The translations under genes were made by a program, and so were the position numbers. Below, one piece after another: positions 1-9,468 of a DNA stretch of 64,000 nucleotides. Source of the stretch: Candidatus Dadabacteria bacterium (lineage in GTDB: Bacteria; Desulfobacterota_D; UBA1144; Nemesobacterales; Nemesobacteraceae); the NCBI GenBank assembly GCA_022827275.1, contig JAJDTG010000015.1:1-64000 (forward strand), in the 5' to 3' direction. The notes below the pieces were generated by a model, which had not been told where the DNA came from, did not search any database, and worked only from the letters and a program-made list of their open reading frames with translations. Within the stretch, counting starts at the first letter, position 1; each line of letters begins with the position of its first letter.

Positions 1-23
1 CCCCCTTTGGGGTAACTCTTCCT

Positions 24-41
24 CCCCCCCCCCCCCCCCCC
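24..41. repeat. C18 homopolymer at the left end of the IS110 element
   Basis: Eighteen consecutive C residues follow TTCCT at 19-23 and run into the predicted left end of the element. The right flank also starts with CCCC (1652-1655), so the original target was probably a C-rich tract that later expanded, or was mis-assembled. Confidence 0.8.
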
Positions 42-119
42 AGTACCTTTTATGAAGCTAGGAATTTGAAGATCTAGCGGAAAGCAGAAAAACAAGTTTA
101 ATAGAATTCACGGGCCGTT

Positions 120-257
120 CGATCGGGAGTTGCCTCCTCCCCCCTGCGCCACAGAGCGCCTATTGGGGACTTGCACCCCGATCGAGCGCCGTGATGAATG
201 CCCAGTAGGAAGTTAGTGCCACAGAGCACCCGTACTGGATCCGGCAAACATCACGGC
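120..257 (+). ncRNA. Putative bridge RNA in the IS110 leader
   Basis: Two hairpins follow each other with 3 nt between them. Hairpin 1 has an 8-bp stem, CGATCGGG (120-127) with CCCGATCG (177-184), a large internal loop and an apical GCGC-CACAGA-GCGC (146-159). Hairpin 2 has a 9-bp stem, GCCGTGATG (188-196) with CATCACGGC (249-257), an internal CCAGTA/TACTGG stem (202-207 with 233-238) and an apical GTGC-CACAGA-GCAC (216-229). The apical loops are identical while the stems differ in a compensated pair. In IS110 elements such as IS621, a leader RNA of this shape carries a target-binding and a donor-binding loop. Strand 205-213 equals the right end (1643-1651), and 232-238 is complementary to the left end (40-46), as expected for donor guides. 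Confidence 0.75.
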
Positions 258-290
258 TGACCCGACTAAACACCACGGAGGTAATTTATC

Positions 291-1540
291 ATGGACAATG
301 ATAAAACACTATTTTTTGCAGGTATTGACTGGGGTTTCTCCTCTCATCAGGTATGCCTCACAGACCACGACGGTTCCGTCGTGGGAGAAAAGGCTTTCCC
401 CCACGGCGGGGGCGGGCTCTTTGAAATGGCCGAGTGGATGCTCGGAGTGTGCGGTTCAAGCGCGCGGAACATTGCGGTTGCTATAGAAGTCACCCGCGGG
501 CCAGTGGTTGAAAGCCTTCTGGAGAGGGGCTTTGAGGTCAACTCCATAAATCCCAAGCAGCTTGACCGCTTCAGGGACCGATTCTCTCCCTCCGGAGCCA
601 AGGATGACCGCAGAGATGCCAGGGTGCTTGCTTCGGCGCTTCGCACCGACACGGACTACTTCCGCCCCCTGGAGTCCCAGGACCCCGACATCGCAGTATT
701 GCGGGAACTCACGCGCACAAGGGAGGAACTCTTGGCTGAACGCAATCGCATGGTAAACCGTCTGCGCCAGTTGCTTTGGAGTTACTACCCGCAGCTAAAC
801 GAACTTATAGGCGATGCCGTCCGGCCGTGGCTTGTGGAGTTGTGGGAAAGGGCTCCAACCCCGGCGGCCGCGAAGAGAATAAGGAATCCACCGTGCACAA
901 GCTCCTTGTGCGCCACAGAATACGTCGTATTGACGCCCAGGGAGTGCTTGAGATCCTGCGCTCGGTGGAGATAAATCTTCAAAAAGAAACTGTTTTGGGC
1001 CGAGTCACGCACATAAAGATAATTGTTGAACGCATGAAGCTTACGGACCGTCAGCTCAAAGAAACCGAGGCTGCTATCGGGAACACAGTCAACATCATAG
1101 CTTCACGGTACAGCACGAAGAGCGGAGCCCTCGGCGACGTTGAGATACTGCGCTCCCTTCCTGGTGTTGGAGCAGTGGTGCTCTCAACGCTGCTTGCCGA
1201 GGCATGGGATCTTATACGTCGCCGCGACTACAAGGCTCTGCGATGCCTCGTCGGCACGGCTCCGGTAACCAGGCAGTCGGGCAAGAGCAAGTACGTCATG
1301 CGACGGCGAGCATCATCTCGAAGACTCACTGAGGCTCTTTACCACTGGGCAGGGGTAGCGGTACTGCACGATCCGGTGAGCAAGGCCCGCTACGCCTCGC
1401 TGCGGGCACGGGGACTTCGTCATTCAAGGTCTCTTCGCACAGTCGGCGACCGTCTTCTCCGTGTCGCCTGCACCCTGCTTGAAAAAGGGGAACTGTTCGA
1501 CAAGGAGTTTAAGACGCCTACGCAGGCAGCGGCCGCGTAA
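291..1540 (+). pseudogene. IS110-family transposase, frameshifted
   Basis: This is the transposase of the IS110 element. The N-terminal part begins FFAGIDWGFSSHQ, the first acidic position of the DEDD RuvC-like domain, and has the conserved PKQLDRFRDR and KDDRRDARVLA segments. The C-terminal part carries the Transposase_20 region (LRSLPGVGAVVLSTLLAEA) and the GTAPVTRQSG segment with the family serine. The parts are in different frames. The N-terminal frame runs to 974, but homology switches near 885-893, where one missing base would restore a protein of about 415 aa. A good ribosome-binding site (GGAGG, 279-283) precedes the ATG. It is either inactivated, misread, or needs frameshifting; no classical slippery signal was recognised. 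Confidence 0.88.
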
Positions 1541-1697
1541 CAGACGTTACGCCGCAGTGAAGCTGTGGAAAAACTCGAAATGCTAGGAGGAACCTTAAAA
1601 AAACAAACCCGCTATATATATAAATTTAACGCTTGATAAAGGGTAGGAAGTCCCCTATCAACTCAGGTAGAATTCACTGTAAAGCCCAGCTTCCCGT

Positions 1698-3821
1698 GTG
1701 GATAAGGTCAATTCCCCAAGCAAGACGATACCCATGAAAACCGACTATTTCGGCGATTTCCCAATTCCCAGAGATCTTCTTCCTGAAAAGCTCGTCCGAC
1801 TACTTGAACCGGTTTCTCTTTCGCCAAACGAAAGGGTGGAGGTTGCGGCACGATACGAAAACGACTTTAACGGGCCTGAATACGAGTATTTCCATATGCT
1901 TATGGCCGTCGTACCTGACGGCGAAGAAGACAAGGTTGGTGTGATGGACGAAACCGGCCATGGAGTCGTTTCTTTTTCCGTACCGAGGGATGATAAAAAG
2001 GGCTGCTGTGCCGAATATCAAGAGAGCATATCCGGTTACGACTACATAGTAGCATCCCGAGGGGATGGCTCGTTTTACTCGTATGTTTTGGCCGAAAAGA
2101 TTTGGATGATGCTCGGGCTTACCCCTAGGTGTTTTGGAGGCGATTCACAGCGCATTGTCTTTGACGACCTTTCGATACCGGAGTTTGCGGTGGCTGAAGG
2201 CGAGGTCTCCAACGAATTCAGTTTTGAGCCGAGCCGGAATATTTCTTGGAAGATGTCAAACAGGTATCTGCGCAAGTACCTCTGGATGCGCAACGCACAT
2301 GCCGTCCGCGTATTTTTCTATGAAGCCTCTGTAAATGAAAATCCTAAGATTCGCGAAATAATGAATGGCGAGAAGGAAGTCGTTCTTGAACCGGACGGCG
2401 GTTGGTACCAGTTTAAGCTTCTAGAGAGCAGAGACAGTTTGTTCTTACACTGTTTGGCCACCGTGGTTGCGGTTGCGCCGGAACGTTGCGACGAACCGAC
2501 AATTGAAGGTATCAAATGGCCCGGTGTCGATGGATTAGTAACCGAGGACCGAATTGATAAAGACTTTGAAACTACAATAATTCTCGACGATAAATTTCTT
2601 GAGCGCTATGAACAGAATGGATTCTATCTGGTTGCTCCTAGCCTAGACCACAATGGTGACTGGTGCTACATTCCCGCGTATAAGGCCCAGTGGGCGTTTG
2701 TGTGTCACAGGGTCGGCCGTAATCTGGTTAAGATGAGGCTGAAAAATCTTTACAAAGGAGGGATACCTAAAGCGATACCCGCAGGTGAAGTTCTCCATGT
2801 CCGCCAATTTGCATTGTCCCCCGATGAGGTAGCTCACCTTGATATGGACGAAGAGCATATTGTTGCTAAAACCCAGCGTCTCTTGGATCAGATGCTTGCC
2901 TTGGGAGATAACCTCTCAAGCCTTGGAGTGGTGGTGGGAATTCAGAAAAGGGCAGAAGATATTGCAGGATTCTCAGAAGCCGTGCTGAGAGGCAACGGGT
3001 GGAACCCATATCCTGAACTTGTCCGTCTGGCTCAGGTGGCGCCGCTCGACATGAGCCAGCAGGTATTTTTATCCAGATGCAAAAGTCTTCATGAAATCTG
3101 GCAACGAATTCCAGATGGCTTCTTAAGGGAGCTCCTTATAAAGGCTGGCTGCCCGGGCGAAACTGTTAAAAGCCTCGGCAGCCTGAAACTTCTGCAAGGT
3201 CTGCTGAATGTTCTTCAGTTGCTCAACGCAAACCAAGAGGCCCCTGACTCATTTCCAAACGAAGAGGAACCGGAGACATGGGAAGAACGAAATGATACTA
3301 TGGCTCCCTTGTTTCTTAACAATGATCTTAGGATTGCGGACGCGCATGATAAACCTGGTGAGATCGTTCGCATACTTGAAAAATTAGGCGTAGAAACGGC
3401 TTCCCTCAACGATGGCTACGGGCGTGCCCTAGATGCCGTTTATGACGGCGTGATAAATGTATTTCTCGCCCTGAACAAAGAGTTAGTGAAATTGCTCGAC
3501 CGAGAGGATCACTACATGACAATTGTGTTGACGGGGTGGAAGGGCGGCACGTTTGGATTTCGAGTGAGCAAGCAAGACCGGAAATTTTTCCGCCAGTTGT
3601 CAAAAGTCAGACTGGAACTGCCGAATCCAAGAGGAGAACCTTGTCAGATAGAAATAAGATTATCGCAGTCATTCTGGCGAGAATGCCCAGAGCTTAGAAG
3701 CAAGGAGATAGGAGGATGGATGTTCAGGCGAGGGAATTGGCCGTGGCCAGAAGGTAAGCCACCGAAATACAAAGCCAAAATGAAAGGCAATCATTTGCGT
3801 GTAGTCGGTCTACTTGACTAG
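1698..3821 (+). CDS. Unrecognised 707-aa protein
   Basis: This is a long intact frame directly downstream of the IS110 right end. I do not recognise the family. It looks soluble, without signal peptide or obvious membrane segment, and is rich in acidic residues and aromatic clusters. Seen in the sequence are a region around residues 190-215 with many aromatic and basic residues (RYLRKYLWMRNAHAVRVFFY) and a helical C-terminal third. The start is uncertain: GTG at 1698 gives the longest form, while ATG at 1734 starts MKTDYFGDF; neither has a strong ribosome-binding site. It precedes a Gabija locus by 215 nt on the same strand, so a defence role is possible but unsupported. The IS may have cut off its original promoter. 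Confidence 0.75.
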   Translation: MDKVNSPSKTIPMKTDYFGDFPIPRDLLPEKLVRLLEPVSLSPNERVEVAARYENDFNGPEYEYFHMLMAVVPDGEEDKVGVMDETGHGVVSFSVPRDDKKGCCAEYQESISGYDYIVASRGDGSFYSYVLAEKIWMMLGLTPRCFGGDSQRIVFDDLSIPEFAVAEGEVSNEFSFEPSRNISWKMSNRYLRKYLWMRNAHAVRVFFYEASVNENPKIREIMNGEKEVVLEPDGGWYQFKLLESRDSLFLHCLATVVAVAPERCDEPTIEGIKWPGVDGLVTEDRIDKDFETTIILDDKFLERYEQNGFYLVAPSLDHNGDWCYIPAYKAQWAFVCHRVGRNLVKMRLKNLYKGGIPKAIPAGEVLHVRQFALSPDEVAHLDMDEEHIVAKTQRLLDQMLALGDNLSSLGVVVGIQKRAEDIAGFSEAVLRGNGWNPYPELVRLAQVAPLDMSQQVFLSRCKSLHEIWQRIPDGFLRELLIKAGCPGETVKSLGSLKLLQGLLNVLQLLNANQEAPDSFPNEEEPETWEERNDTMAPLFLNNDLRIADAHDKPGEIVRILEKLGVETASLNDGYGRALDAVYDGVINVFLALNKELVKLLDREDHYMTIVLTGWKGGTFGFRVSKQDRKFFRQLSKVRLELPNPRGEPCQIEIRLSQSFWRECPELRSKEIGGWMFRRGNWPWPEGKPPKYKAKMKGNHLRVVGLLD

Positions 3822-4036
3822 GGTCAATCCCGAAGCTTCTTGGATTCTGTGAGGCCCTGTTTCTCAGTTAAAAAACCTGGTAACGTAGCGAGTTTTTCAG
3901 AAGTTGGGAAAAAGATTTTCTCTCAAAGGCTGATAAAAAAGATTTTAAACTGCAAGAGAATTTATCCAGTTGAATGGGCACTGCAACAGAGATAAACTTT
4001 GAAAAAAAACAAACTTGTAACATTAGAATGAATTGA

Positions 4037-5836
4037 ATGCACCTCTCACGCATAAAAATAAGAAATTTCCGAAATTTTTCAGAACTAGATGTTCCTATTG
4101 CCAGAAACGTGGTTATTGTTGGCGAGAACCGCGTCGGAAAGAGCAACCTCCTTTATGCACTTCGACTGATATTTGATCCCAGTTTGCCCGACAGTGCACG
4201 TCAACTGAGCTTTGCCGATTTTTGGGACGGGCTCGGAAAACCCTCGGCTAATGACAAAATTGTCGTCAGCGTTGAGATCAAGGACTTTGAAAATGACTAC
4301 GATATCCTCGCACTATTGACTGATTTCCGGCTCGACAATGACCCACACACGGCACGGCTGACTTACGAACTTAGACCTAAGGCAGACCTAGAAGGGAGCC
4401 CCCAAATTGAACAAGACTATGAATTCATTTGCTATGGCGGCGAGAATGAAGCCAAACACTTCGGTCACAGTCTTCGTCGCCGGATCATGATGGATATTCT
4501 TCCCGCGCTCAGAGATGCCAAAGGCGACCTTGCCGCATGGAAACGTTCGCCGCTACGCCCGCTCGTGGAAGAGGCATTCAAGGATGTTGACCGAGACCAA
4601 TTGAATGAAATCGAGGAAGCAATTGAAGCAGCAAGGGAGGAAGTAACAGAGTTTGATCAGGTTCGTACCTTGGAAGAGGATATCAGTTCACTTTTTGTCA
4701 AAATGAGCGGCCCAAAACAGGATATCAAGCCACAGTTAGGTTTTATTCCCACAGATACTAAAAGCCTATACCGTTCTGTGCGATTACTGATCGATGAGGG
4801 GGAACGTGGCATTAGCCAAGCAAGCTTGGGCTCCGCAAATTTGGTTTTCTTGAGTCTGAAATTACTAGAAATCGAACGGCTTATTGACCAGAATCATATC
4901 AACCACACCTTCTTGGCCATTGAAGAACCGGAAGCCCACCTGCATCCGCACCTGCAACGATCAGTGTATCGCCATGTCTTTGAAACCACACAGGAGGGTG
5001 GCGGTGCAAACCCACTCTCGATTCTCCTAACCACCCATTCGCCCCATATAGCAAGCGTTGCTCCCCCAAGATCTATTTTGCTTCTCAAAGACACGGAAGA
5101 CGAAGGAACTCGTGGTTACTCGACACAAGCGATTGAACTGAGCGATGCGGAAGAGGACGATATCGCACGTTACCTAGATGTCACCCGCGCTGAGATACTT
5201 TTTGCTCGTGGAGTCATACTTGTCGAAGGTGACGCAGAACGATTTTTGGTTCCGGAGTTTGCGAAATCTATGGGAACACCACTTGATCAACTTGGCATCA
5301 CGGTGTGCTCCGTTGGCGGAACCAACTTCCGCCCGTACTTAAAATTCCTCGGAGGTCTTGATGTCCCCTTTGCTGTAGTAACCGACTGGGACCCCCAAGA
5401 CAGTGGAAGAGAGCCCCTAGGCTATAACCGTTCCTTAAGTCTTGTTCACGAGATAGAAAAAATTCGAACTGGAAAAGAACCAGAAGAGGTAATTGAATAT
5501 CTAGAGTTGATAGAAGATTATAATGATTTTGGAACTGAGTGTGAGAAATTTGGTGTATTTACCAATGCAGACACATTGGAAATTTCTTTATTTGAAGAGG
5601 GGTTTGCGGAGGCGGTGATTGCGACTTTACGCGAGAGAAAAAGGAGTGAAAAGCAAAAGAAAATAATCAACGATTGGGAAGCTGACCCAGACACTTTAGA
5701 TGCGGAGAAACTTCTCAAGATGATTGAGAGAATTGGCAAAGGTCGCTTTGCGCAGAGGTTTATATCTCATATGGGTGACGCAGAACCACCTGAGTACATC
5801 AGTAGTGCTATAAAATTTGTGGTGAATCGTGTCTAG
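4037..5836 (+). CDS. gajA: Gabija GajA: OLD-family ATPase/TOPRIM nuclease
   Basis: The 599-aa protein is a two-domain OLD nuclease. The ABC-type ATPase has Walker A GENRVGKS (residues 29-36), an ABC-like signature region (SQASLGSANL), Walker B followed by LAIEEPEAHLHP, and TTHSPH. The C-terminal TOPRIM domain has its glutamate in ILVEGDAERFLVPEF and the DxD pair in VVTDWDPQD. Length fits GajA (about 580 aa). The next gene is a UvrD-like helicase overlapping by 8 nt, which is the Gabija arrangement. In known Gabija systems GajA forms a tetramer that, with GajB, cuts DNA when nucleotide pools fall during phage infection. All visible catalytic residues are intact. Confidence 0.88.
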   Translation: MHLSRIKIRNFRNFSELDVPIARNVVIVGENRVGKSNLLYALRLIFDPSLPDSARQLSFADFWDGLGKPSANDKIVVSVEIKDFENDYDILALLTDFRLDNDPHTARLTYELRPKADLEGSPQIEQDYEFICYGGENEAKHFGHSLRRRIMMDILPALRDAKGDLAAWKRSPLRPLVEEAFKDVDRDQLNEIEEAIEAAREEVTEFDQVRTLEEDISSLFVKMSGPKQDIKPQLGFIPTDTKSLYRSVRLLIDEGERGISQASLGSANLVFLSLKLLEIERLIDQNHINHTFLAIEEPEAHLHPHLQRSVYRHVFETTQEGGGANPLSILLTTHSPHIASVAPPRSILLLKDTEDEGTRGYSTQAIELSDAEEDDIARYLDVTRAEILFARGVILVEGDAERFLVPEFAKSMGTPLDQLGITVCSVGGTNFRPYLKFLGGLDVPFAVVTDWDPQDSGREPLGYNRSLSLVHEIEKIRTGKEPEEVIEYLELIEDYNDFGTECEKFGVFTNADTLEISLFEEGFAEAVIATLRERKRSEKQKKIINDWEADPDTLDAEKLLKMIERIGKGRFAQRFISHMGDAEPPEYISSAIKFVVNRV

Positions 5837-7621
5837 CCGTGCGCTATACCTCAGAGCCGCCGAAGAACTGCGACCGAATCCGGGTCAATGGGCTGCGTAC
5901 CAATCCGAAGGCCACTGTGTTGTTCTAGCTGGTCCTGGGAGTGGGAAAACAAAAACTCTGACCATTAAACTCGCACGCATTCTAGCCGAGGATGTGCAGG
6001 AACCCCGCGGCGTCGCCTGCATTACATACAACAACGAGTGTGCAAGGGAACTTGAACAGCGTCTTGACGCTTTAGGCGTTGAACCGGGTAACCGTGTATT
6101 TATCGGTACAGTGCATTCATTCTCATTGACGCAGATTATACTGCCTTATGCTAAGTCAGCGTGTCTTGGGCTGCCCGATGAATTTCGTGTTGCAACTCAA
6201 AACGAACAAAGAGGTGCACTTGGGCGTGCTTACGATCGAGTAATTGCAAGAAGCGAAAACCCGGAGTCGTGGCGTCTGACCATGGATCGTTATCGGCGTT
6301 CCCACTTGGACCGCAGTACTGAGGCTTGGTGTGAGAGTGATCCCGAATGTGCCAGCTTGATCACTGTTTATGAATCAGAATTGCGGAAACTAGGGCTCAT
6401 CGACTTTGATGACATGCCGCTTCTATCCTTGCGGGCACTTCGTGAAAACAAGTGGCTGCGAAAGGCAATTGCGGCCAAGTATCCCGTGTTGATCATCGAT
6501 GAATATCAGGATTTGGGTTACGCATTGCACAGTATGGTTATGGGACTGTGTTTTAGTAGCGGTATAAGGCTTTTCGCTGTTGGTGATGTTGATCAGTCAA
6601 TCTACGGGTTTACAGGAGCAAATCCCCAGCTTCTGCAAAAACTGTCCGAACGAAAAGATGTGGAAACCGTAAGGCTTCGCCTAAACTACCGTTGCGGGTC
6701 GAGAATTGTCTCCGCCTCAAAATACGCACTCGGTGAAGATCGAGGCTACGAAGCTCCTGAAAATGCTAGGGACGGCACAATTTTTTTCATCCGCTTGAAG
6801 GACAGTACAAGCAGCAGGCCGAATACCTATTTAGAACAATTTTACCCGCCGCCTTTGACCGTATGCCGGATTTAACACTGGATAAAGTCGCCGTTCTTTA
6901 CCCGGCTGCTTGGATCGGCGATGGTGTTGCTGATGCTGCTCAGGAACACAACTTTGAAGTCATCAGGACTGACGGCAATGCAATCTATCCACGGTCAAGT
7001 CAATTGATGCGTTGGCTTGAACAGTGTGCGCTCTGGTGCTGTAGCGGCTGGCGAACCGGCATTCCAAGGTTATCAAAGCTTGTCGCCGAAGGCCGCAAGA
7101 TATTCAGCGAAGTGCTCGTATCAGATGACGACAAGCTCAGCTTTCAAAGAGGATTGCTTACACTTTTGTGGGCACAGCGGGACAGTACTTTGAGTCTTCA
7201 CAGATGGCTTATGGACTTGCGCGAAGAATTGTTGATACATCTCCTCACCGCAGGTCGTACATTAAGAGACGAAAGGAATATCTTCGATGCCTTTGTTGAG
7301 AGAACGGGGTTAGGTAAAGACTGTGAAGATCTGACTTTAGGGGTCTTTTGCGGTCATGGTGAGGGCAACAACCGGATTAACTTGTCCACTTTGCACAGCT
7401 CCAAGGGCAGAGAGTTTGCGCTGGTAGTTCTTTTCGGTATTGATGCTGACAGAATACCACGCAAAAGAGCTAGTGAACGTGAGCAACGTGAAGCCCGCCG
7501 TCTTTTTTATGTTGGTTTTACCCGCGCTGAAAGTGAAATCCATATAACCTATAGCAAGTCTAGCCCATCACGGTTTGTAACCGAACTACAGTACCGGTTA
7601 GAAAGTGAACAAAAAGGATAA
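5829..7621 (+). pseudogene. gajB: Gabija GajB: UvrD-like helicase, split by a frameshift
   Basis: The helicase begins at GTG 5829 inside the end of gajA. Walker A is AGPGSGKTKT (residues 34-43), Walker B is LIIDEYQD, and motif III-like GDVDQSIYGF follows. The frame closes at 6875, but homology continues in another frame (HPLEGQYKQQAEYLF, then from ATG 6863 onward) to 7621, including the motif V/VI-like STLHSSKGREF and RRLFYVGFTRA. The switch lies at a T7 run (6781-6787); one extra T restores a protein of about 597 aa. The C-terminal part could start at its own ATG, but splitting between the RecA-like domains would not normally give an active enzyme. It may be a true disruption, a switchable tract or a sequencing error. 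Confidence 0.85.
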
Positions 7622-7662
7622 TGCAGGTGGGAAATCCTACGACAATGTTTATCTGCATAGGT

Positions 7663-8046
7663 CTATTGCTGTAGCGGCCTCATTAACAAGTTCCAGAGAA
7701 ATTCTGCCGCTTCGTTAACGGTGAGGTGTTCTTTACCGTTCTCCGAATAAGCAATTCCGTTAGTAAAAGACTGCGGGCCATCATACCATATCCGGCAACG
7801 CGACAAATCTTGGCCGTCACGGTATATAGCTACGGAAAAATGCCTAGAATCGATTCTTCTGAACCGACCTTGGATTCCGGGGTTGTGCTCAGACAACTTG
7901 TCAAGCGAATTCTCAAAGAATTGGGCAATGTACCCAAAGCTCTTTTCAAGAAAAGAGTCTTTGTCCAACTGGATGAAGAAAAGGGAAGACTTGGCCGTAG
8001 AGACCCCTCCGTCTTCAGAAAACCGTTTTGCGCGTGAAAAAATCAT
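7663..8046 (-). CDS. Unrecognised 127-aa protein
   Basis: A compact frame on the minus strand lies between gajB and the toxin-antitoxin pair. I chose ATG at 8046 because AAGGTG lies 3 nt upstream on that strand; a GTG at 8052 is also possible. The protein has a plausible mixed composition with an HFSVAIYRDGQDLSRCRIWYD segment that looks like a beta-rich core, followed by a helical C-terminus. I recognise no family. It converges on the gajB end with 41 nt between stop codons, so it may belong to the same accessory block. Confidence 0.6.
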   Translation of the reverse strand: MIFSRAKRFSEDGGVSTAKSSLFFIQLDKDSFLEKSFGYIAQFFENSLDKLSEHNPGIQGRFRRIDSRHFSVAIYRDGQDLSRCRIWYDGPQSFTNGIAYSENGKEHLTVNEAAEFLWNLLMRPLQQ

Positions 8047-8154
8047 GGTCACCTTGTGGAATTAATTGACGGTTTTTTTTAAGTGCCGCGTAAAAAGTCG
8101 TCCCGAAGCCGGTTTTAAGCCGTCCTCCCAAACGATTCTTTCAGTCCCGACCTC

Positions 8155-8183
8155 TTGACTTCCATATGTAGTCACAATATAGT
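8155..8183 (+). promoter_or_regulatory. Promoter of the VapBC-type pair
   Basis: TTGACT (8155-8160) is separated by 17 nt from TATAGT (8178-8183), 53 nt before the antitoxin ATG. A loose inverted repeat, CAC-TTGCGAAT-GTG, lies just downstream (8187-8200) and could be the antitoxin operator. Confidence 0.6.
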
Positions 8184-8236
8184 TACACTTGCGAATGTGA
8201 AGTTTTAAACGGTGCAGAGAATCAGGAGACTGTTTC

Positions 8237-8491
8237 ATGGAATTTGCTTTGCGTCAGGCAAAAGCGCGTCTTTCCGAGCTGGTATCCGCTGCCGAGAAAG
8301 GAGAACGCGTCGTCATAACAAAATACGGGGAACCCGTGGTTGAGCTCGTGCGTCTGCGCGGGCGCGGAGGGATCAACCTTGAGAAGCTTGCGGAGGATTG
8401 CAACCGGGCTGGAATCCGGGAAAGCAAGGAAGGGTGGCCGAAGGAGTTTGACGATCCCGCGTTCAGCCGGAAAGTCCTTGGACTCGAGTAG
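8237..8491 (+). CDS. Phd/YefM-type antitoxin
   Basis: The 84-aa protein starts with the typical antitoxin fold: an N-terminal AKARLSELVSAAEKGERVVI helix-strand followed by TKYGEPVVELV, the Phd/YefM DNA-binding and dimerisation segment. The C-terminal 35 residues are charged and probably the flexible toxin-binding tail. ATG 8237 has AGGAG about 8 nt upstream. The toxin follows after 18 nt, so both are one transcript. The complex would repress its own promoter. Confidence 0.85.
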   Translation: MEFALRQAKARLSELVSAAEKGERVVITKYGEPVVELVRLRGRGGINLEKLAEDCNRAGIRESKEGWPKEFDDPAFSRKVLGLE

Positions 8492-8509
8492 GAAATCCTG
8501 AATCATCCT

Positions 8510-8917
8510 ATGCGGATATTGCTTGATACGTCTTATGTCTACGCTCTGATGATGGCGCGTTGGGACCTTTCGGAAACAGAGAAGCTGATTTTCTCCAGCA
8601 AAGACATGCGGTTCCATGTAAGTGCTGTGTCCGTCTGGGAAATGCGCCTGAAATTCAATGCCCGGGACCATTCGGGCAAGCGGAAAAGCGAATTTGACCC
8701 GCAAGACGTCGTGAAGCTGCTGGCAGCACACGACGTGATTTTCTTGCCTATGACTGCGGGCCACGCAGCCTGCAGGCTTAAAACTCCAATAGCTCACAGA
8801 GACCCGTTTGACGAACTCCTGCTTGTTCAAGCTCAGCAGGAGAACCTGAAGCTTCTCACGGCCGACCGCCAGATAATCGGACATCCATTGGCTATTAGCC
8901 CGGACTTCATTCAGTAA
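8510..8917 (+). CDS. vapC: PIN-domain toxin (VapC-type ribonuclease)
   Basis: The 135-aa protein has the PIN-domain acidic set: Asp in ILLDTSYVYAL near the start, Glu in VSVWEMRLK, and the Asp residues in AHRDPFDELLLVQA and LLTADRQI. Such toxins cleave structured RNAs such as tRNA in a metal-dependent way. Length and order (antitoxin first) match type II vapBC operons. All catalytic positions are intact, so the toxin should be active if not bound by its partner. Confidence 0.87.
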   Translation: MRILLDTSYVYALMMARWDLSETEKLIFSSKDMRFHVSAVSVWEMRLKFNARDHSGKRKSEFDPQDVVKLLAAHDVIFLPMTAGHAACRLKTPIAHRDPFDELLLVQAQQENLKLLTADRQIIGHPLAISPDFIQ

Positions 8918-8951
8918 AACCGCGCACTGATCAGTAATTGCCTTTCAATAG

Positions 8952-9427
8952 CCCGGATGCATTGCCGCCTATCCGATGTACAGGGAAGTATCAAAACTGC
9001 TCGGAATGGACATCCTTGAGGTCTCAGGAGGTTCCATAGGTGATGAGCTCCGGACGCTTTCTCGTAATTTCGGGGACTATGATTTTTTCTACCTGCACGT
9101 AAAGAAAACGGACAGTTACGGAGAGGACGGAAATTTCGGGGCGAAGGTGGGCGTAATAGAGGAATTCGATTCGCTTCTTCCCGAAATCACGGGACTCGGA
9201 GTTGACGTTCTTGCAGTTACGGGTGACCACTCGACCCCGTCGGCGATGAAGTCGCACAGCTGGCACCCCGTGCCTCTTATGATCGGTTCTGAATACTGCA
9301 GGGGAGGGGAAGTTGCGGATTTCTCCGAATCGTCCTGTTTGTCGGTGATCTGGGGATCACAAAGGCGACTGAAATAATGCCGCTTCTTCTTGCCCACGCG
9401 GGGCGCCTTAGCAAGTTCGGCGCTTGA
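8952..9427 (+). pseudogene. apgM: Remnant of archaeal-type phosphoglycerate mutase (ApgM)
   Basis: Only the C-terminal part of a cofactor-independent phosphoglycerate mutase remains. It starts after an in-frame TAG (8949-8951) with CIAAYPMYREVSKLLGMD, contains the metal-binding VTGDHSTPSAMKSHSWHPVP, and ends in a second frame with GDLGITKATEIMPLLLAH. One base is missing near 9345. The N-terminal half is absent from the window, so this is a decayed copy and not only a read error. It sits directly upstream of tRNA-Leu. Confidence 0.85.
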
Positions 9428-9468
9428 AATTTGTCCCTTGCGTGATACTTTTTACAATCCGATTCTGT

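Larger units (their letters stand above)
40..1653 (+). mobile_element. IS110-family insertion sequence with predicted ends
   Basis: The ends are inferred from the leader RNA. The left end reads CCAGTAC (40-46), the reverse complement of GTACTGG at 232-238. The right end reads GTAGGAAGT (1643-1651), identical to 205-213, and is followed by CC. A CC core at 40-41 and 1652-1653 would give an element of about 1.61 kb, within the usual IS110 range. There are no terminal inverted repeats, as is normal for this family. The transposase inside is frameshifted. The exact core is ambiguous because both flanks are C-rich. Confidence 0.7.

Noticed and set aside
7726-8037. Plus-strand 103-codon frame opposite the 127-aa gene
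   Set aside because: The minus-strand frame has better composition and a ribosome-binding site; this one is its shadow.
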